A stretch of DNA of 64,000 nucleotides from Pandoraea apista (GTDB taxonomy: Bacteria; Pseudomonadota; Gammaproteobacteria; Burkholderiales; Burkholderiaceae): contig NZ_CP013481.2 in assembly GCF_001465595.2 (NCBI RefSeq), forward strand, positions 4,030,001 to 4,094,000, in the 5' to 3' direction. Both the position numbers and the translations under genes were made by a program. Numbering within the stretch: the first letter of the stretch is position 1; every line of letters begins with the position of its first letter. The notes beneath the pieces are model-generated. The model was not told where the DNA came from, did not search any database, and worked only from the letters and a program-made list of their open reading frames with translations. Below are positions 17,348 through 26,710 of the stretch, one piece after another.

Positions 17348-18700
17348 TTAAGGGGCTCGCGTGCCGAAGCGCCGCCCACAAGCCCGGGCGGACAATGCAA
17401 AGGTAACGGCGGCCAGCACCAATGAAACACCCCCACCGGTCATCATCGCCAATCGCAACGATTGCGAGCCACCATAAAAGTCGCTTAACCAGCCGACTGC
17501 GAACGGCCCCACGCCATAGCCCACAAAGTTGGATACGATCTGAAGTGTTGCCGAGGTCGTCCCACGCATTTGCGGTGCGGTGATACCCAGCATCGTGCCG
17601 AACGCCGCCGGGAAGACCACGAAAATGCAGAACATCGTCAGACACAGTGCGCCCAATGCCGCGTACTCGGAAGTGCTCCACAACCCACACATCGCCAGCA
17701 GCACTGCCACGAGACACGCTGCGGCAGAGAGATCCATACGGCGGCGAACAGCCGTATTGGCGAGGCGATCGCTCAGGAATCCCCCGGCCAGAGAACCGAG
17801 CGAACTAAATAAACCCCCTGCGATCGCGGCAGAAAAACCGGCTTCCTTCAGGCTGAATCCATGAAAACGCATCATGTATGACGGTAACCAAGCCGCGATG
17901 GTCGACACCCCTCCTGCCGCAAAACACACCCCCAGCAACAGGTTTCGCATCGCCGGGTTGGCAAAAGCGTGACGCAACACATCCCAAATGCCGGCAGACT
18001 CGCGGTTGACGACGCCCATGGTTGGGTCATTCGCACCACGCACCGGATGGCGCACGGTGAGCAGCGTGATAAATGCCAGCAGCACACCGGGGATACCCGC
18101 GACCATCATGGCGGCCCGCCAACCGTAGTGTGCTGACACAAAACCACCGATCAGAAAACTCGCAAGTGCGCCGATACCCGTTGCCAGGAAAAAATAGCCG
18201 ACCGCCGTGGAGCGCTTGTTCGGGGGAAATAGATCACCAATCAATGACATGGACGTCGGCGACCCCCCTGCCTCTGCGGCACCGACACCCATTCGAGTCA
18301 GCAGAAGATGATGAAAGGACTGCGCAAAGCCCGCCAACACCGTCATGCCGCTCCAAATGAACACTAGCCCCGCGAGCAGGCGCACCCGATTCACCCGATC
18401 GACCAGCAGCCCGATCGGGATTCCTGCCAGCGCAAATGTCGCGCCGTATGCCAGGCCTGTCAAAAGACCAATCTGGCTGTCATGAAGGCCGAACTCGGCA
18501 CGCACCGGCTCCACGATGATCGAAATCATGGTGCGATCGAGGAAGTGGCACGCATTGATCAACGTCATGATCGCCAATGCATACCAACTGGCTCGTGCCA
18601 CCTTGCTCGCGACCGTCGAACCCGGCTTGAGCGCATCGGCCGGCACGGTATTGCCATGATCGGTACCGGAACTTGCTGTGAGTGAATCTGGTGTCGACAT
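17348..18700 (-). CDS. MFS transporter, spinster type
   Basis: A 450-residue inner-membrane porter with about 12 hydrophobic segments, a soluble N-terminus of about 40 residues, the MFS signature LVDRVNRVRLLAG and the GVGAAEAGGSPTSMSLIGDLFP-like block common in spinster-like importers of catabolic clusters. It probably brings in the island's substrate or a related acid. Start ATG 18700 has GGAG eight bases upstream. It lies between the acyl-CoA ligase and the BKACE genes, all leftward. Confidence 0.85.
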   Translation of the reverse strand: MSTPDSLTASSGTDHGNTVPADALKPGSTVASKVARASWYALAIMTLINACHFLDRTMISIIVEPVRAEFGLHDSQIGLLTGLAYGATFALAGIPIGLLVDRVNRVRLLAGLVFIWSGMTVLAGFAQSFHHLLLTRMGVGAAEAGGSPTSMSLIGDLFPPNKRSTAVGYFFLATGIGALASFLIGGFVSAHYGWRAAMMVAGIPGVLLAFITLLTVRHPVRGANDPTMGVVNRESAGIWDVLRHAFANPAMRNLLLGVCFAAGGVSTIAAWLPSYMMRFHGFSLKEAGFSAAIAGGLFSSLGSLAGGFLSDRLANTAVRRRMDLSAAACLVAVLLAMCGLWSTSEYAALGALCLTMFCIFVVFPAAFGTMLGITAPQMRGTTSATLQIVSNFVGYGVGPFAVGWLSDFYGGSQSLRLAMMTGGGVSLVLAAVTFALSARACGRRFGTRAP

Positions 18701-18848
18701 GAACATGTCTCCATAGTCCCAAGCCCGGCACCGGGACGAACGAATCCCCGGCAAGCATGCCGTGCGAGGCTCCGTCGCACCGACGGGTGAAGTCGAAGGG
18801 AGCGCAATAGGTGTGCAGGTCATGAGACCTCCACACCCTGCGTTCAAA

Positions 18849-20477
18849 CTAGCGCTTGATCAGTACGATGTCGGATTTTTCGCGATCCCATGTGCCTGGC
18901 GTGACGCCCTGATCGCGCAACTCGTACTTCTGCACCTTGCCAACCGGACTGCGCGGCAACGCCGTCCGGAACTCGATGTAACGCGGCACGGCGTAATAAG
19001 GGAGTTGGTCGATCGCCCAGCGACAGAGGGCCTCTTCAGTCAGTTGAGCCCCGTCGCGCAAGACAATTGTCACCTTGAGCTCGTCCTCACCGAGTGTGTC
19101 GAGCACGGCATGGGCGGCCACATCTTCGATCGCCTCATGAGCTCGAAACGCATTCTCAACTTCGAAGCTCGAGATGTTTTCTCCGCGACGACGCAAATAA
19201 TCCTTCTTCCGATCGACGAAGAAGAAATAGCCCTCCTCGTCGAACCTGCCAATGTCACCGGTGTGAAACCACAGGTTCTTCATCACCTTGAGGGTCTCTT
19301 CCGGACGACGCCAGTAGCCGTCAAACATGATGTTCGGCATGCGCGGGCGCACGATCAGCTCGCCCGGCGTATTCGCCGGCAGCTCGTTCTCGTTCTCGTC
19401 GACGATACGCACGTCGAACCACTCATTACGCATGCCCGAACTGCCGGGCTTGGCGGGCGTGCCGAATGGCAGCACCGTCATCAGCGAACACTCCGTCAGG
19501 CCAAAACACCCCGATGCGGTATAGCGCAAGCCGAAACGATCTTTCCAGACCTGCTGGATCTCTGCCGGAAACGGTGCCCCCCAGGCGGCGTTGAGCTGTC
19601 CCTTGCAACGCTTCATCGCCTCATTGTCCGGAGCGTTGGCCAGCATCGGGAACATGGCCCCGAGAATGGAGACCTCCGTGGCCTTCGTTCGCTCGATTTC
19701 CGGCCAGAAATTCGACACGGAGAAACGCGGATACAGGGAGACTCGTGCGCCGACAATCAGATTGACCATGACCGTCGAGCAAATCGAGTTCATGTGGAAC
19801 AACGGCAACGGCGTCCATGTATGGGTTTCGCTATTGCGGTTGGTCATCTTCAGCATTTGCTGGCAGAAGACGTAGGTGTAATTGTGGCTGAGCATGCACC
19901 CCTTCGACGGCCCAGTGGTGCCACCGGTATACACCAGCATCGCCAGATCCGTGGGCTTGACCACCACGTCCTGATCGGTCTTGTCGTCGGAAACGATCTC
20001 CGCCCAGGGCAGCACATCGGCACGCAGTTGCCCCAGCGACGGCTTCGCTCCCCGATAGACCAGCGTGCGCAACGACGGTAGACGATCGGCCACCGCAGCC
20101 ACTCGTTCAGCATAGTCGTGCTCGGCCAGCACGACCGCGGCATCGGCATCACTGAGTTGATGACGCAAGAACTCCCCTTTCAGCGCGGTGTTGACCGGCA
20201 CGCTGATGGCGCCCAACTTGTTGATGGCCAACCAGATGAACACTGCGTCGGGAGAGGTATCAAGGATCGTGACGACGGTATCACCGTGCTTGACGCCCAA
20301 GGCTTTCAACCCGTTTGCCAAACGGCAGGCATGATCGTTGACGTCAATAAACGAATACTCGTCGCCGAGAAATTCAAGGAACATTCGATCGCCGTAGGTG
20401 TGCACGGCACGACGTAATACATCGTTCACCGTCCCTTGTTCCGTCGGCTTCCAGGTTTCAGCGCAGACTGCGTTCAT
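18849..20477 (-). CDS. Acyl-CoA ligase (ANL superfamily), CaiC-like
   Basis: This 542-residue AMP-forming ligase contains the P-loop YTGGTTGPSKG, the A5 motif GLTE, the hinge region FVDRKKDYLRRRGENIS and the catalytic Lys context SPVGKVQKYEL. It activates a carboxylic acid with ATP and CoA. Closest style is crotonobetaine/carnitine or cyclic-acid ligases. It is the first gene of a leftward unit with MFS and two BKACEs, preceded by a GGAGGAG ribosome site and, about 140 bases up, by a copy of the island operator. Confidence 0.88.
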   Translation of the reverse strand: MNAVCAETWKPTEQGTVNDVLRRAVHTYGDRMFLEFLGDEYSFIDVNDHACRLANGLKALGVKHGDTVVTILDTSPDAVFIWLAINKLGAISVPVNTALKGEFLRHQLSDADAAVVLAEHDYAERVAAVADRLPSLRTLVYRGAKPSLGQLRADVLPWAEIVSDDKTDQDVVVKPTDLAMLVYTGGTTGPSKGCMLSHNYTYVFCQQMLKMTNRNSETHTWTPLPLFHMNSICSTVMVNLIVGARVSLYPRFSVSNFWPEIERTKATEVSILGAMFPMLANAPDNEAMKRCKGQLNAAWGAPFPAEIQQVWKDRFGLRYTASGCFGLTECSLMTVLPFGTPAKPGSSGMRNEWFDVRIVDENENELPANTPGELIVRPRMPNIMFDGYWRRPEETLKVMKNLWFHTGDIGRFDEEGYFFFVDRKKDYLRRRGENISSFEVENAFRAHEAIEDVAAHAVLDTLGEDELKVTIVLRDGAQLTEEALCRWAIDQLPYYAVPRYIEFRTALPRSPVGKVQKYELRDQGVTPGTWDREKSDIVLIKR

Positions 20478-20614
20478 TGTGGCGAACTCCTCCAGATAGT
20501 TCGTTGGAGCAAGCGCCAGTGCATCAGTGCACCTGTGTATGCCGCCTACTCCGTGTCTCCCGCATTCAACCTTTCTCATCAGGTTGTATGCAGCGATCAT
20601 GCCATAAATTTCAA

Positions 20615-20637
20615 ATAAATGAAATTATGTCAGCTTT
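20615..20637. promoter_or_regulatory. Island operator copy (half-degenerate)
   Basis: ATAAATG-N9-CAGCTTT fits the AWAACTG-N9-CAGTTWT motif with one good half. It lies in the promoter region of the ligase-MFS-BKACE unit. Confidence 0.5.
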
Positions 20638-20647
20638 TAAAGGGGAT

Positions 20648-20678
20648 TTTCGCCCCGTCAGTGTTTTACGAGGCGAAA
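20648..20678 (-). terminator. Terminator-like hairpin after the aldehyde dehydrogenase
   Basis: TTTCGCC and GGCGAAA pair over 7 bp; on the minus strand the stem is followed by ATCCCCTTTT. It sits 14 bases after the aldehyde dehydrogenase stop. Confidence 0.5.
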
Positions 20679-20691
20679 TACCTGTGCTTCT

Positions 20692-22161
20692 TTAGGTAGA
20701 ACGAATCCAGACGGCCTTGACGGCCATGAACTCATCGATGTGATCCACCCCGCCTTCGCGGCCGAACCCGCTCATCTTGTAGCCACCAAACGGTACCGCG
20801 GCGTCCATGAGTTGATAGCAGTTGACCCAGACCGACCCTGCGCGCAAGCCTTGTGACACCCGCTGGGCAGTGTTCAGATTCGTGGTCCACACGCCACTCC
20901 CCAGGCCATATTGGGTCGCATTGCCGCGAGCGATCACTTCCTCGACGGAGTCGAATGGCATCGCCGCCACCACGGGGCCGAAAATCTCCTCCCGCGCGAT
21001 GCGCATGCTTTCATCCACGCCACAAAAGACCGTTGGCTTGACGAAGTAACCGTTGGCCAGGTCTCCTTCGGTCGCTTGTTCCCCACCCGCGGCAACACGC
21101 GCGCCCTGCTCGCGCCCCGAGTCGAGGTAACCGAGAACGCGGTCGAGTTGTTCTTTCGAGACCACCGGCCCCAAGTGCGTTGCGGGATCCATCGGGTCGC
21201 CCAGGCGGAGCTGGCTTGCATAGCCGGCGACACGCTCGACAAACTCGTCATGAATCTTGCGCTCCACGTACAACCTCGATCCGGCACTGCAGATTTGCCC
21301 GGAATTCGCGAAAATTGCCATCGCAGCACCGGGCACGGCCAGATCGAGGTCGGCATCGGCAAATACGATATTGGGCGACTTGCCCCCCAACTCGAGCGTC
21401 ACGCGCTTCACGTTGCCGGCAGACGCCCGGAGGATTTTCTGACCGACTTCCGTCGATCCGGTAAACGTAATCTTGTCGACATCCGGATGCTCGGCCAGTG
21501 CCGCACCCGCCTCACCAAAACCGGTGATGACGTTCACGACACCCGGCGGAATTCCGGCCTCTAGACACAATTCGCCAAGTCGCAACGAGGATAGCGGTGC
21601 CTGTTCAGCCGGTTTGAGTACGACCGTGCATCCTGCCGCGAGAGCGGGCGCCACTTTCCATAACGCCATGAACAGCGGACCGTTCCACGGAATGATCGCC
21701 CCGACCACGCCGAGGGGCTCCTTGACCGTGTAGGACGCGATGTTGCCGGGCTGCGAGTTCTCGATGGTCCGTCCATGCGTGGCCGTCGCCAATCCCGCGT
21801 AATACCGCAGCGTCGTGAGCGCTCGCTCGCGACGGCGCGGCAGACTGGAGATCGGGCCGCCCATGTCGAGTACGTCGAGCACACCGATCTCATCGAAGTC
21901 CTGCTCGATCAGGTCCGCCAGACGCAACAGCACACGTTGCCGATCCACCGGCTTGAACTGTTTCCAGGGCCCTTCGAACGCGCGGCGCGCGGCAGCTACC
22001 GCCAGATCGACGTCGGCCGCATCCCCATGCGCCACGGTAGCAAGGACTTTGCCGTTGTAAGGATTGATCGTATCGAAGGTGCGGCCCGATTGAGCCTCGA
22101 CCCACTTGCCGTCAATCAGCAGTTGCTTCTGCTTGCCATCCAGAAAAGGAGTGCGTGTCAT
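20692..22161 (-). CDS. NAD(P)-dependent aldehyde dehydrogenase
   Basis: A 489-residue member of the ALDH superfamily. The catalytic Cys is in NSGQICSAGSR, the general base in TLELGGKSPNIV, and the cofactor region shows TFTGSTEVG and IIPWNGPLF. It oxidises an aldehyde to the acid, which a ligase of the island can then activate. In steroid-type side-chain breakdown such an enzyme follows a retro-aldol step; that role is inference here. It is the last gene of the leftward unit DUF1329 - YCF48 - RND - SDR - ALDH and starts 14 bases after the SDR stop. Confidence 0.88.
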   Translation of the reverse strand: MTRTPFLDGKQKQLLIDGKWVEAQSGRTFDTINPYNGKVLATVAHGDAADVDLAVAAARRAFEGPWKQFKPVDRQRVLLRLADLIEQDFDEIGVLDVLDMGGPISSLPRRRERALTTLRYYAGLATATHGRTIENSQPGNIASYTVKEPLGVVGAIIPWNGPLFMALWKVAPALAAGCTVVLKPAEQAPLSSLRLGELCLEAGIPPGVVNVITGFGEAGAALAEHPDVDKITFTGSTEVGQKILRASAGNVKRVTLELGGKSPNIVFADADLDLAVPGAAMAIFANSGQICSAGSRLYVERKIHDEFVERVAGYASQLRLGDPMDPATHLGPVVSKEQLDRVLGYLDSGREQGARVAAGGEQATEGDLANGYFVKPTVFCGVDESMRIAREEIFGPVVAAMPFDSVEEVIARGNATQYGLGSGVWTTNLNTAQRVSQGLRAGSVWVNCYQLMDAAVPFGGYKMSGFGREGGVDHIDEFMAVKAVWIRST

Positions 22162-22175
22162 GATGTTTGTCGTCC

Positions 22176-22973
22176 TTAGATTGCCGTATAGCCGCCATCG
22201 ACCGTGAGTTCGCTTCCGGTCATGTAGCAAGAGGCGTCGCTCGCCAGAAAGCCAATGCAGCCGGCAATGTCGCTGGTCACCCCCATGCGGCCAAGCGGGA
22301 TAATCCGCTCCATATTCGCGCGTGCCTGCTCAAGCGAGATGACATTCCCGGCAGCATCCTTGGGCGGGTCCCAATCGGCGCTCAGGTTGGTGAGAATCGC
22401 GCCCGGATGGATCGTATTGACTCGGATGCCGGCGCGCGCGAATTCAAACGCTACGGCCTTGGACATCAGACGGATCGCCCCTTTCGACGCGCTATAGGCG
22501 GCAAACGTCGGGCCGGCCACCTGACCGAACACCGATGCCACATTGATGATCGACGGCAATGCCCCCTTGTCCCGGGCGGTGCGCTGCATCAGGGGCAGCG
22601 AGGTCTGCATGCCGATAAACACGCTTTCGACATTGACGCGCTGCTGGTGCCGAAAATCGTCCAGCGAGGTCTCCAGAAAGCCTCGCTTGAGCATGATGCC
22701 GGCGTTATTCACCAGCACGTCGAGCCGCTGTGACTGGCTGCCGACACGCTCGATCGTCGCGGCCCAGGCCTGCGCATCCGTGACATCGTGGGCCAGGGCG
22801 ACCCCAGGCGTAGGCAACGTTTCCACCAGGGCTTTGACGCCCATTTCGTCGCGATCGGTGGCATAAACGGTTGCGCCAAGGTGAGAGAGCACAAGTGTCG
22901 TCTCGCGACCGATGCCGGATGCTGCGCCAGTGACCAGCGCAACGCGCCCGGTCAGGTCGAACAAATTTTTCAT
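22176..22973 (-). CDS. Short-chain dehydrogenase/reductase (SDR 1)
   Basis: This classical SDR of 265 residues has the NAD site TGAASGIG, NNAG, Ser in NVASV and the YSASK catalytic pair. The C-terminus TGSELTVDGGY is standard. It probably interconverts an alcohol and ketone of a pathway intermediate. ATG 22973 is preceded by a weak GGAAAA site. It lies between the RND exporter and the aldehyde dehydrogenase in one unit, 58 bases from the former. Confidence 0.85.
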   Translation of the reverse strand: MKNLFDLTGRVALVTGAASGIGRETTLVLSHLGATVYATDRDEMGVKALVETLPTPGVALAHDVTDAQAWAATIERVGSQSQRLDVLVNNAGIMLKRGFLETSLDDFRHQQRVNVESVFIGMQTSLPLMQRTARDKGALPSIINVASVFGQVAGPTFAAYSASKGAIRLMSKAVAFEFARAGIRVNTIHPGAILTNLSADWDPPKDAAGNVISLEQARANMERIIPLGRMGVTSDIAGCIGFLASDASCYMTGSELTVDGGYTAI

Positions 22974-23031
22974 GAGTTGTTTTCCACGGTGTTGTGTGTG
23001 ATCGGCGCTCGCTTGGAATGACCTCACAGCG

Positions 23032-25509
23032 TCATTCGTTGGTCACGGAGCGCAACGCACCTGTGATATCCGTCCGGCGTGTGTCGTCCACGACGGGGGC
23101 ATCGGATTGCGATACCCCCTTGGCGGAAACCCTCGGCAGCAGGAAGTGTGAGAGTGCGGGAATCAGCATGAGCGCGCCGATCATGTTCCACAGGAACATG
23201 AAGGTGAGCAAAATGCCCATGTCGGCCTGGAACTTGATGGGAGACCAGACCCAAGTCACCACCCCGGCAGCCATGGTCACGCCTACCAGTCCGACAATCT
23301 TTCCGGTGAAGTCGAGCGAGCCACGATAGGCGTCACGCAACGAGGCTCCCTGACGCTGCAAGTCCAGTTGGATACTCAACAAGTACAGCGCATAGTCCAC
23401 CCCTACGCCTACGCCGACCGCAATCACCGGCAGGACAGCCACCTTGATACCGATGTGCAGCCACACCATCAGCGCCTCGCACAGAATCGAGGTCAGCATC
23501 AATGGAATGATGGCGACGAGCGTTGCACGCCAACTGCGGAAGGTCAGCAGACATAGCAGGATCACAGCGCCGTACAGCACGAAGTGCATCGTCCAGAAGC
23601 TCTTCTTCACCACAATATTGGTGACCGCCTCAATGCCTGCGTTACCCGCGGCCAGTTGAAACGCGCGCTTGGGGGTGTCGTGAGTCGCGGAGAATGCTTC
23701 CACGGCGTCCATGACCCGGGTTAATGTGCCTGCCTTGTGATCGGTCAGATAGGCGACAAGGGGCGTCACCGCACAAGTCCGGTCGGCCAGATCGGGACGG
23801 TCTCCCTGAAAGATGGCGAACGCTTGTGAGCGATTCGTCGTATTGCGCGAGATCGTCTGCCATTTCGGGTTGCCCTCGAACAGGCTCGAGGTGCCACGCC
23901 GAACGCCATCCGCAATCGACAAGGTGGTCTGAACCCCGTCGAGTTGGCGCAGTGCGGCCCCCAGACGATCGATCTCCACTACGTTGTCGTAAGCAAAGCA
24001 CTCGCCCGGCGGCGTCTTCATCATGACCACAAATTGGTCGTTCGCCAGCCCGTAGTGAGCCGTCAGGAATGCAGAGTCGCGGTTGTAACGCGATTCCGCA
24101 CGTAGTTCAGGCGCCCCGGGACTCAAATCACCGATGGCGATATGTTTGCGCACCGACAATGCCGTGCCCGCCAGCGCTACAGCGATCGCGATCATGATGA
24201 TGGCATTGCGGCGCTCGGTCAGACCGACCAGGCGATGGCGAATCCACGCCGCCGCGCCGCCGCCAACGGATGCGTCGACCCGGATACTGCGGCGCGCGGC
24301 CCGCTCGCTCACACCGGTATAGGACAACAGCACCGGTATCAGAACCAGCTTGGTGAAAATCAGGACAGTGACACCGATACTGGTCGTCAGCGCCATATCG
24401 CGAATCACCGGAATATCGATGATCATCAGGACGGCAAAACCGACGATATTCGTGAGGAGTGCCGTCAGTCCGGCCATGAACAAACGTCGGAAGGTGTAGC
24501 GCGCAGCCACATACTTGTGAGTACCGCGTCCGACGTCCTGCATGATGCCGTTCATCTTCTGTGCGCCATGGGACAGGCCGATGGCGAAGATGAGAAACGG
24601 CACCAGAATCGAATACGGATCCAGCACGAAGCCAAAGAGCTGCATGATGCCGAGCAGCCAAACCACGCCCAGCGCCGCGCTCGCCACCAACAGCAAGGTA
24701 CTGCGCCAGCACCGCGTGTACAGGAACACGAACACGGCAGCAATCAGAATGGACACCGCGAAATACGCCATTACCGCGTAGAGGCCGTCGATCAGATCCC
24801 CGACCAACTTGGCGAATCCGACAATGTGAATGCGATACGGCCCGCCCTCCTGAGCGCGAATCTGCTTCTCCAATTGACGGGAGAATGCCGCGTAGTCCAG
24901 GGGTTTTCCGCTTTCCGGATCTTTCTCGATCAGCGGCACCACGATCATGGACGACTTCAGATCGTCGGCGACGAAGCTGCCGATGATGCCCGCCCTTGCG
25001 ATATTCGCCTGAAGCTGACGTATTGCGGCAGGACTACCGTCCCACCGATCAGGCATGACAGGACCACCTCGGTAGCCCTCCTCGGTGATCTCGGTCCAGC
25101 GCAAACTCGTCGTCCAGAGGCTGCGCATCCACGCGCGATCAACTCCCGGCATCAGGAAAACCGTATCGTTGATCTTTTGAAGGCGCTCCAGGTAGGCCTT
25201 GTCGAAGATGTCGCCGTCGGTGGTCTCAAGCACGATACGCAAGGAGTTACCCATACCGCGCAGCGTGTCCCGATTCTCGAAGTAATGCTTGATGTAGGGG
25301 TGCGAGCTCGGAATCATCTTCTCGAAGCTCGCGTTGACCGGCAGGCGCGTCGCATGCCAACCGAGGAATGTGGTCATGACCACGCAGACCAGCACCATCA
25401 AGGCCCGATGGTTGAAAATGAAGCGTTCGAGCCATGACCCGCTGTTGCGATCAAATTGTGCCGGGTCCGTAATGACCGGAAGATCCGCGACCCGGGGGGA
25501 CATTGCCAT
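23032..25509 (-). CDS. MMPL/RND-family transporter
   Basis: An 825-residue membrane protein with the RND layout of two repeats. Each has an N-terminal helix, a large extracytoplasmic loop, then five or six helices; the hydrophobic blocks sit at about 35-55, 235-405, 435-455 and 635-790. The charged helix patterns LSHGAQKMNG and GVGVGVDYALYLL correspond to the proton-relay helices of sterol-sensing/MMPL proteins. MMPL transporters move lipids or hydrophobic compounds across the inner membrane. Here it is bracketed by a YCF48-like protein and catabolic enzymes. Direction (efflux or uptake) cannot be told. Confidence 0.87.
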   Translation of the reverse strand: MAMSPRVADLPVITDPAQFDRNSGSWLERFIFNHRALMVLVCVVMTTFLGWHATRLPVNASFEKMIPSSHPYIKHYFENRDTLRGMGNSLRIVLETTDGDIFDKAYLERLQKINDTVFLMPGVDRAWMRSLWTTSLRWTEITEEGYRGGPVMPDRWDGSPAAIRQLQANIARAGIIGSFVADDLKSSMIVVPLIEKDPESGKPLDYAAFSRQLEKQIRAQEGGPYRIHIVGFAKLVGDLIDGLYAVMAYFAVSILIAAVFVFLYTRCWRSTLLLVASAALGVVWLLGIMQLFGFVLDPYSILVPFLIFAIGLSHGAQKMNGIMQDVGRGTHKYVAARYTFRRLFMAGLTALLTNIVGFAVLMIIDIPVIRDMALTTSIGVTVLIFTKLVLIPVLLSYTGVSERAARRSIRVDASVGGGAAAWIRHRLVGLTERRNAIIMIAIAVALAGTALSVRKHIAIGDLSPGAPELRAESRYNRDSAFLTAHYGLANDQFVVMMKTPPGECFAYDNVVEIDRLGAALRQLDGVQTTLSIADGVRRGTSSLFEGNPKWQTISRNTTNRSQAFAIFQGDRPDLADRTCAVTPLVAYLTDHKAGTLTRVMDAVEAFSATHDTPKRAFQLAAGNAGIEAVTNIVVKKSFWTMHFVLYGAVILLCLLTFRSWRATLVAIIPLMLTSILCEALMVWLHIGIKVAVLPVIAVGVGVGVDYALYLLSIQLDLQRQGASLRDAYRGSLDFTGKIVGLVGVTMAAGVVTWVWSPIKFQADMGILLTFMFLWNMIGALMLIPALSHFLLPRVSAKGVSQSDAPVVDDTRRTDITGALRSVTNE

Positions 25510-25549
25510 TGCTGTGCTCCGAAAACTAGACCGCTCAATAACAGGGACG

Positions 25550-26608
25550 CTACTTCAGTGGTACTTGTTGCACGCCACTTAGGCCGGCGACGACGGCGGT
25601 ATGCGCATCGACCTGGGTCACGGCGGTCAACACGCCCGGCCGTGGCACCCGAATCGCTCGAAAGTGCTCGCCCGCGTCGTCCGATACCAAAAGATTGCCG
25701 TTCTGACTGACCATCAACACTCTCGCCGCGCCGATACCAACGGCCCCCGTAATCGAGGAGCCCTGCCCGGTTTCGAGCTTTTGCCAGCTTCGGCCTGCAT
25801 CGCTTGAGCGATATGCCGTGCCGCGTAGTCCCGAAGCGATGATCTGTTTGCCCACCGACGCCAAGCTGAAGAAACTGCCCATGTAGCCAGTCTCGACAGC
25901 GATGAACTTGCCCTTATCGCGATCGAGACGGAATACCAGTCCCTTTTCCGAGGCGATGAAAATGTCCTGGCCAACGCCATGAATCGCATTCAGGTGCAGC
26001 AAGGTGCCGTAATCCAGACGCTCAACCCAGGACTGCCAGGTCTTGCCACCATCGGTGGTCGCCAGAAGCGTGCCGAACGAGCCGCACACAATGCCGTTAC
26101 GTTCATCGGCAAACCACAAGTCGAGCAACCCCTGTTCGGGCCCACTCTCGTAGTTCAGCTTCATTTCACCGAGCAAGCGTTGAGCGTTGGCGTCGCCCGC
26201 ATCGGCCAATTGCTGGAAATGGCGGATGAACATCTCCCCAGCCTGGCGACCATCGAACTGTTTGATCCAGGATTCGCCACCGTCCTCACTGTGAAGAATT
26301 ACGCCGTCGTGACCGACCGCCCAACCCTTCGTAGGCGAGACGAACTGCACCGCAAGCAGATCCGACGATACGGGTGCCGCACGCTGTACCCACGTCGCAC
26401 CGTTATCGTCAGACGTGACGATCAGGCCCCGAATACCCACGGCGACCAACCGCTTGCCCGCGTGGGCGACACCATTGACCTGAGTGGTCGTGGTCAGGCG
26501 AGTCGCTGACGCGGGCACATCCAGCGAGTCACGCGCTGCGTCACTCACCGCCCAAGCGGGCGCGCCGATCATGAAAGCAGCCAAGACTGCCAAAACCTGC
26601 TTTTGCAC
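25550..26608 (-). CDS. YCF48-like beta-propeller protein with signal peptide
   Basis: A 352-residue exported protein. A GTG start at 26608, six bases after AGGAGC, gives a good signal peptide (QKQVLAVLAAFMIGAPAWA). The rest is made of sialidase/BNR-type repeats such as SDDNGATW, SEDGGESW, TTDGGKTW and SSDAGRSW, forming a propeller related to the photosystem assembly factor YCF48. In non-photosynthetic bacteria these proteins commonly sit beside MMPL transporters, DUF1329 and DUF1302 genes; the molecular role is unknown. Here it lies directly between DUF1329 and the RND gene. Confidence 0.8.
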   Translation of the reverse strand: MQKQVLAVLAAFMIGAPAWAVSDAARDSLDVPASATRLTTTTQVNGVAHAGKRLVAVGIRGLIVTSDDNGATWVQRAAPVSSDLLAVQFVSPTKGWAVGHDGVILHSEDGGESWIKQFDGRQAGEMFIRHFQQLADAGDANAQRLLGEMKLNYESGPEQGLLDLWFADERNGIVCGSFGTLLATTDGGKTWQSWVERLDYGTLLHLNAIHGVGQDIFIASEKGLVFRLDRDKGKFIAVETGYMGSFFSLASVGKQIIASGLRGTAYRSSDAGRSWQKLETGQGSSITGAVGIGAARVLMVSQNGNLLVSDDAGEHFRAIRVPRPGVLTAVTQVDAHTAVVAGLSGVQQVPLK

Positions 26609-26710
26609 TTCCCTGCTCCTTGCCAGAACGACCGGCTCCGGGATTGACCCCACTCCGACGAACGCCGGGGCGGCCGGAGGCGGCCAACCTGCGCCGCCTC
26701 CGTCTGCACA

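Noticed and set aside
18762..20081. A 439-codon plus-strand frame opposite the first acyl-CoA ligase.
   Set aside because: Shadow of the ligase; no start site and no recognisable domain.
24142..25437. A 431-codon plus-strand frame opposite the RND gene.
   Set aside because: No hydrophobic or domain pattern; the RND protein on the other strand is unmistakable.
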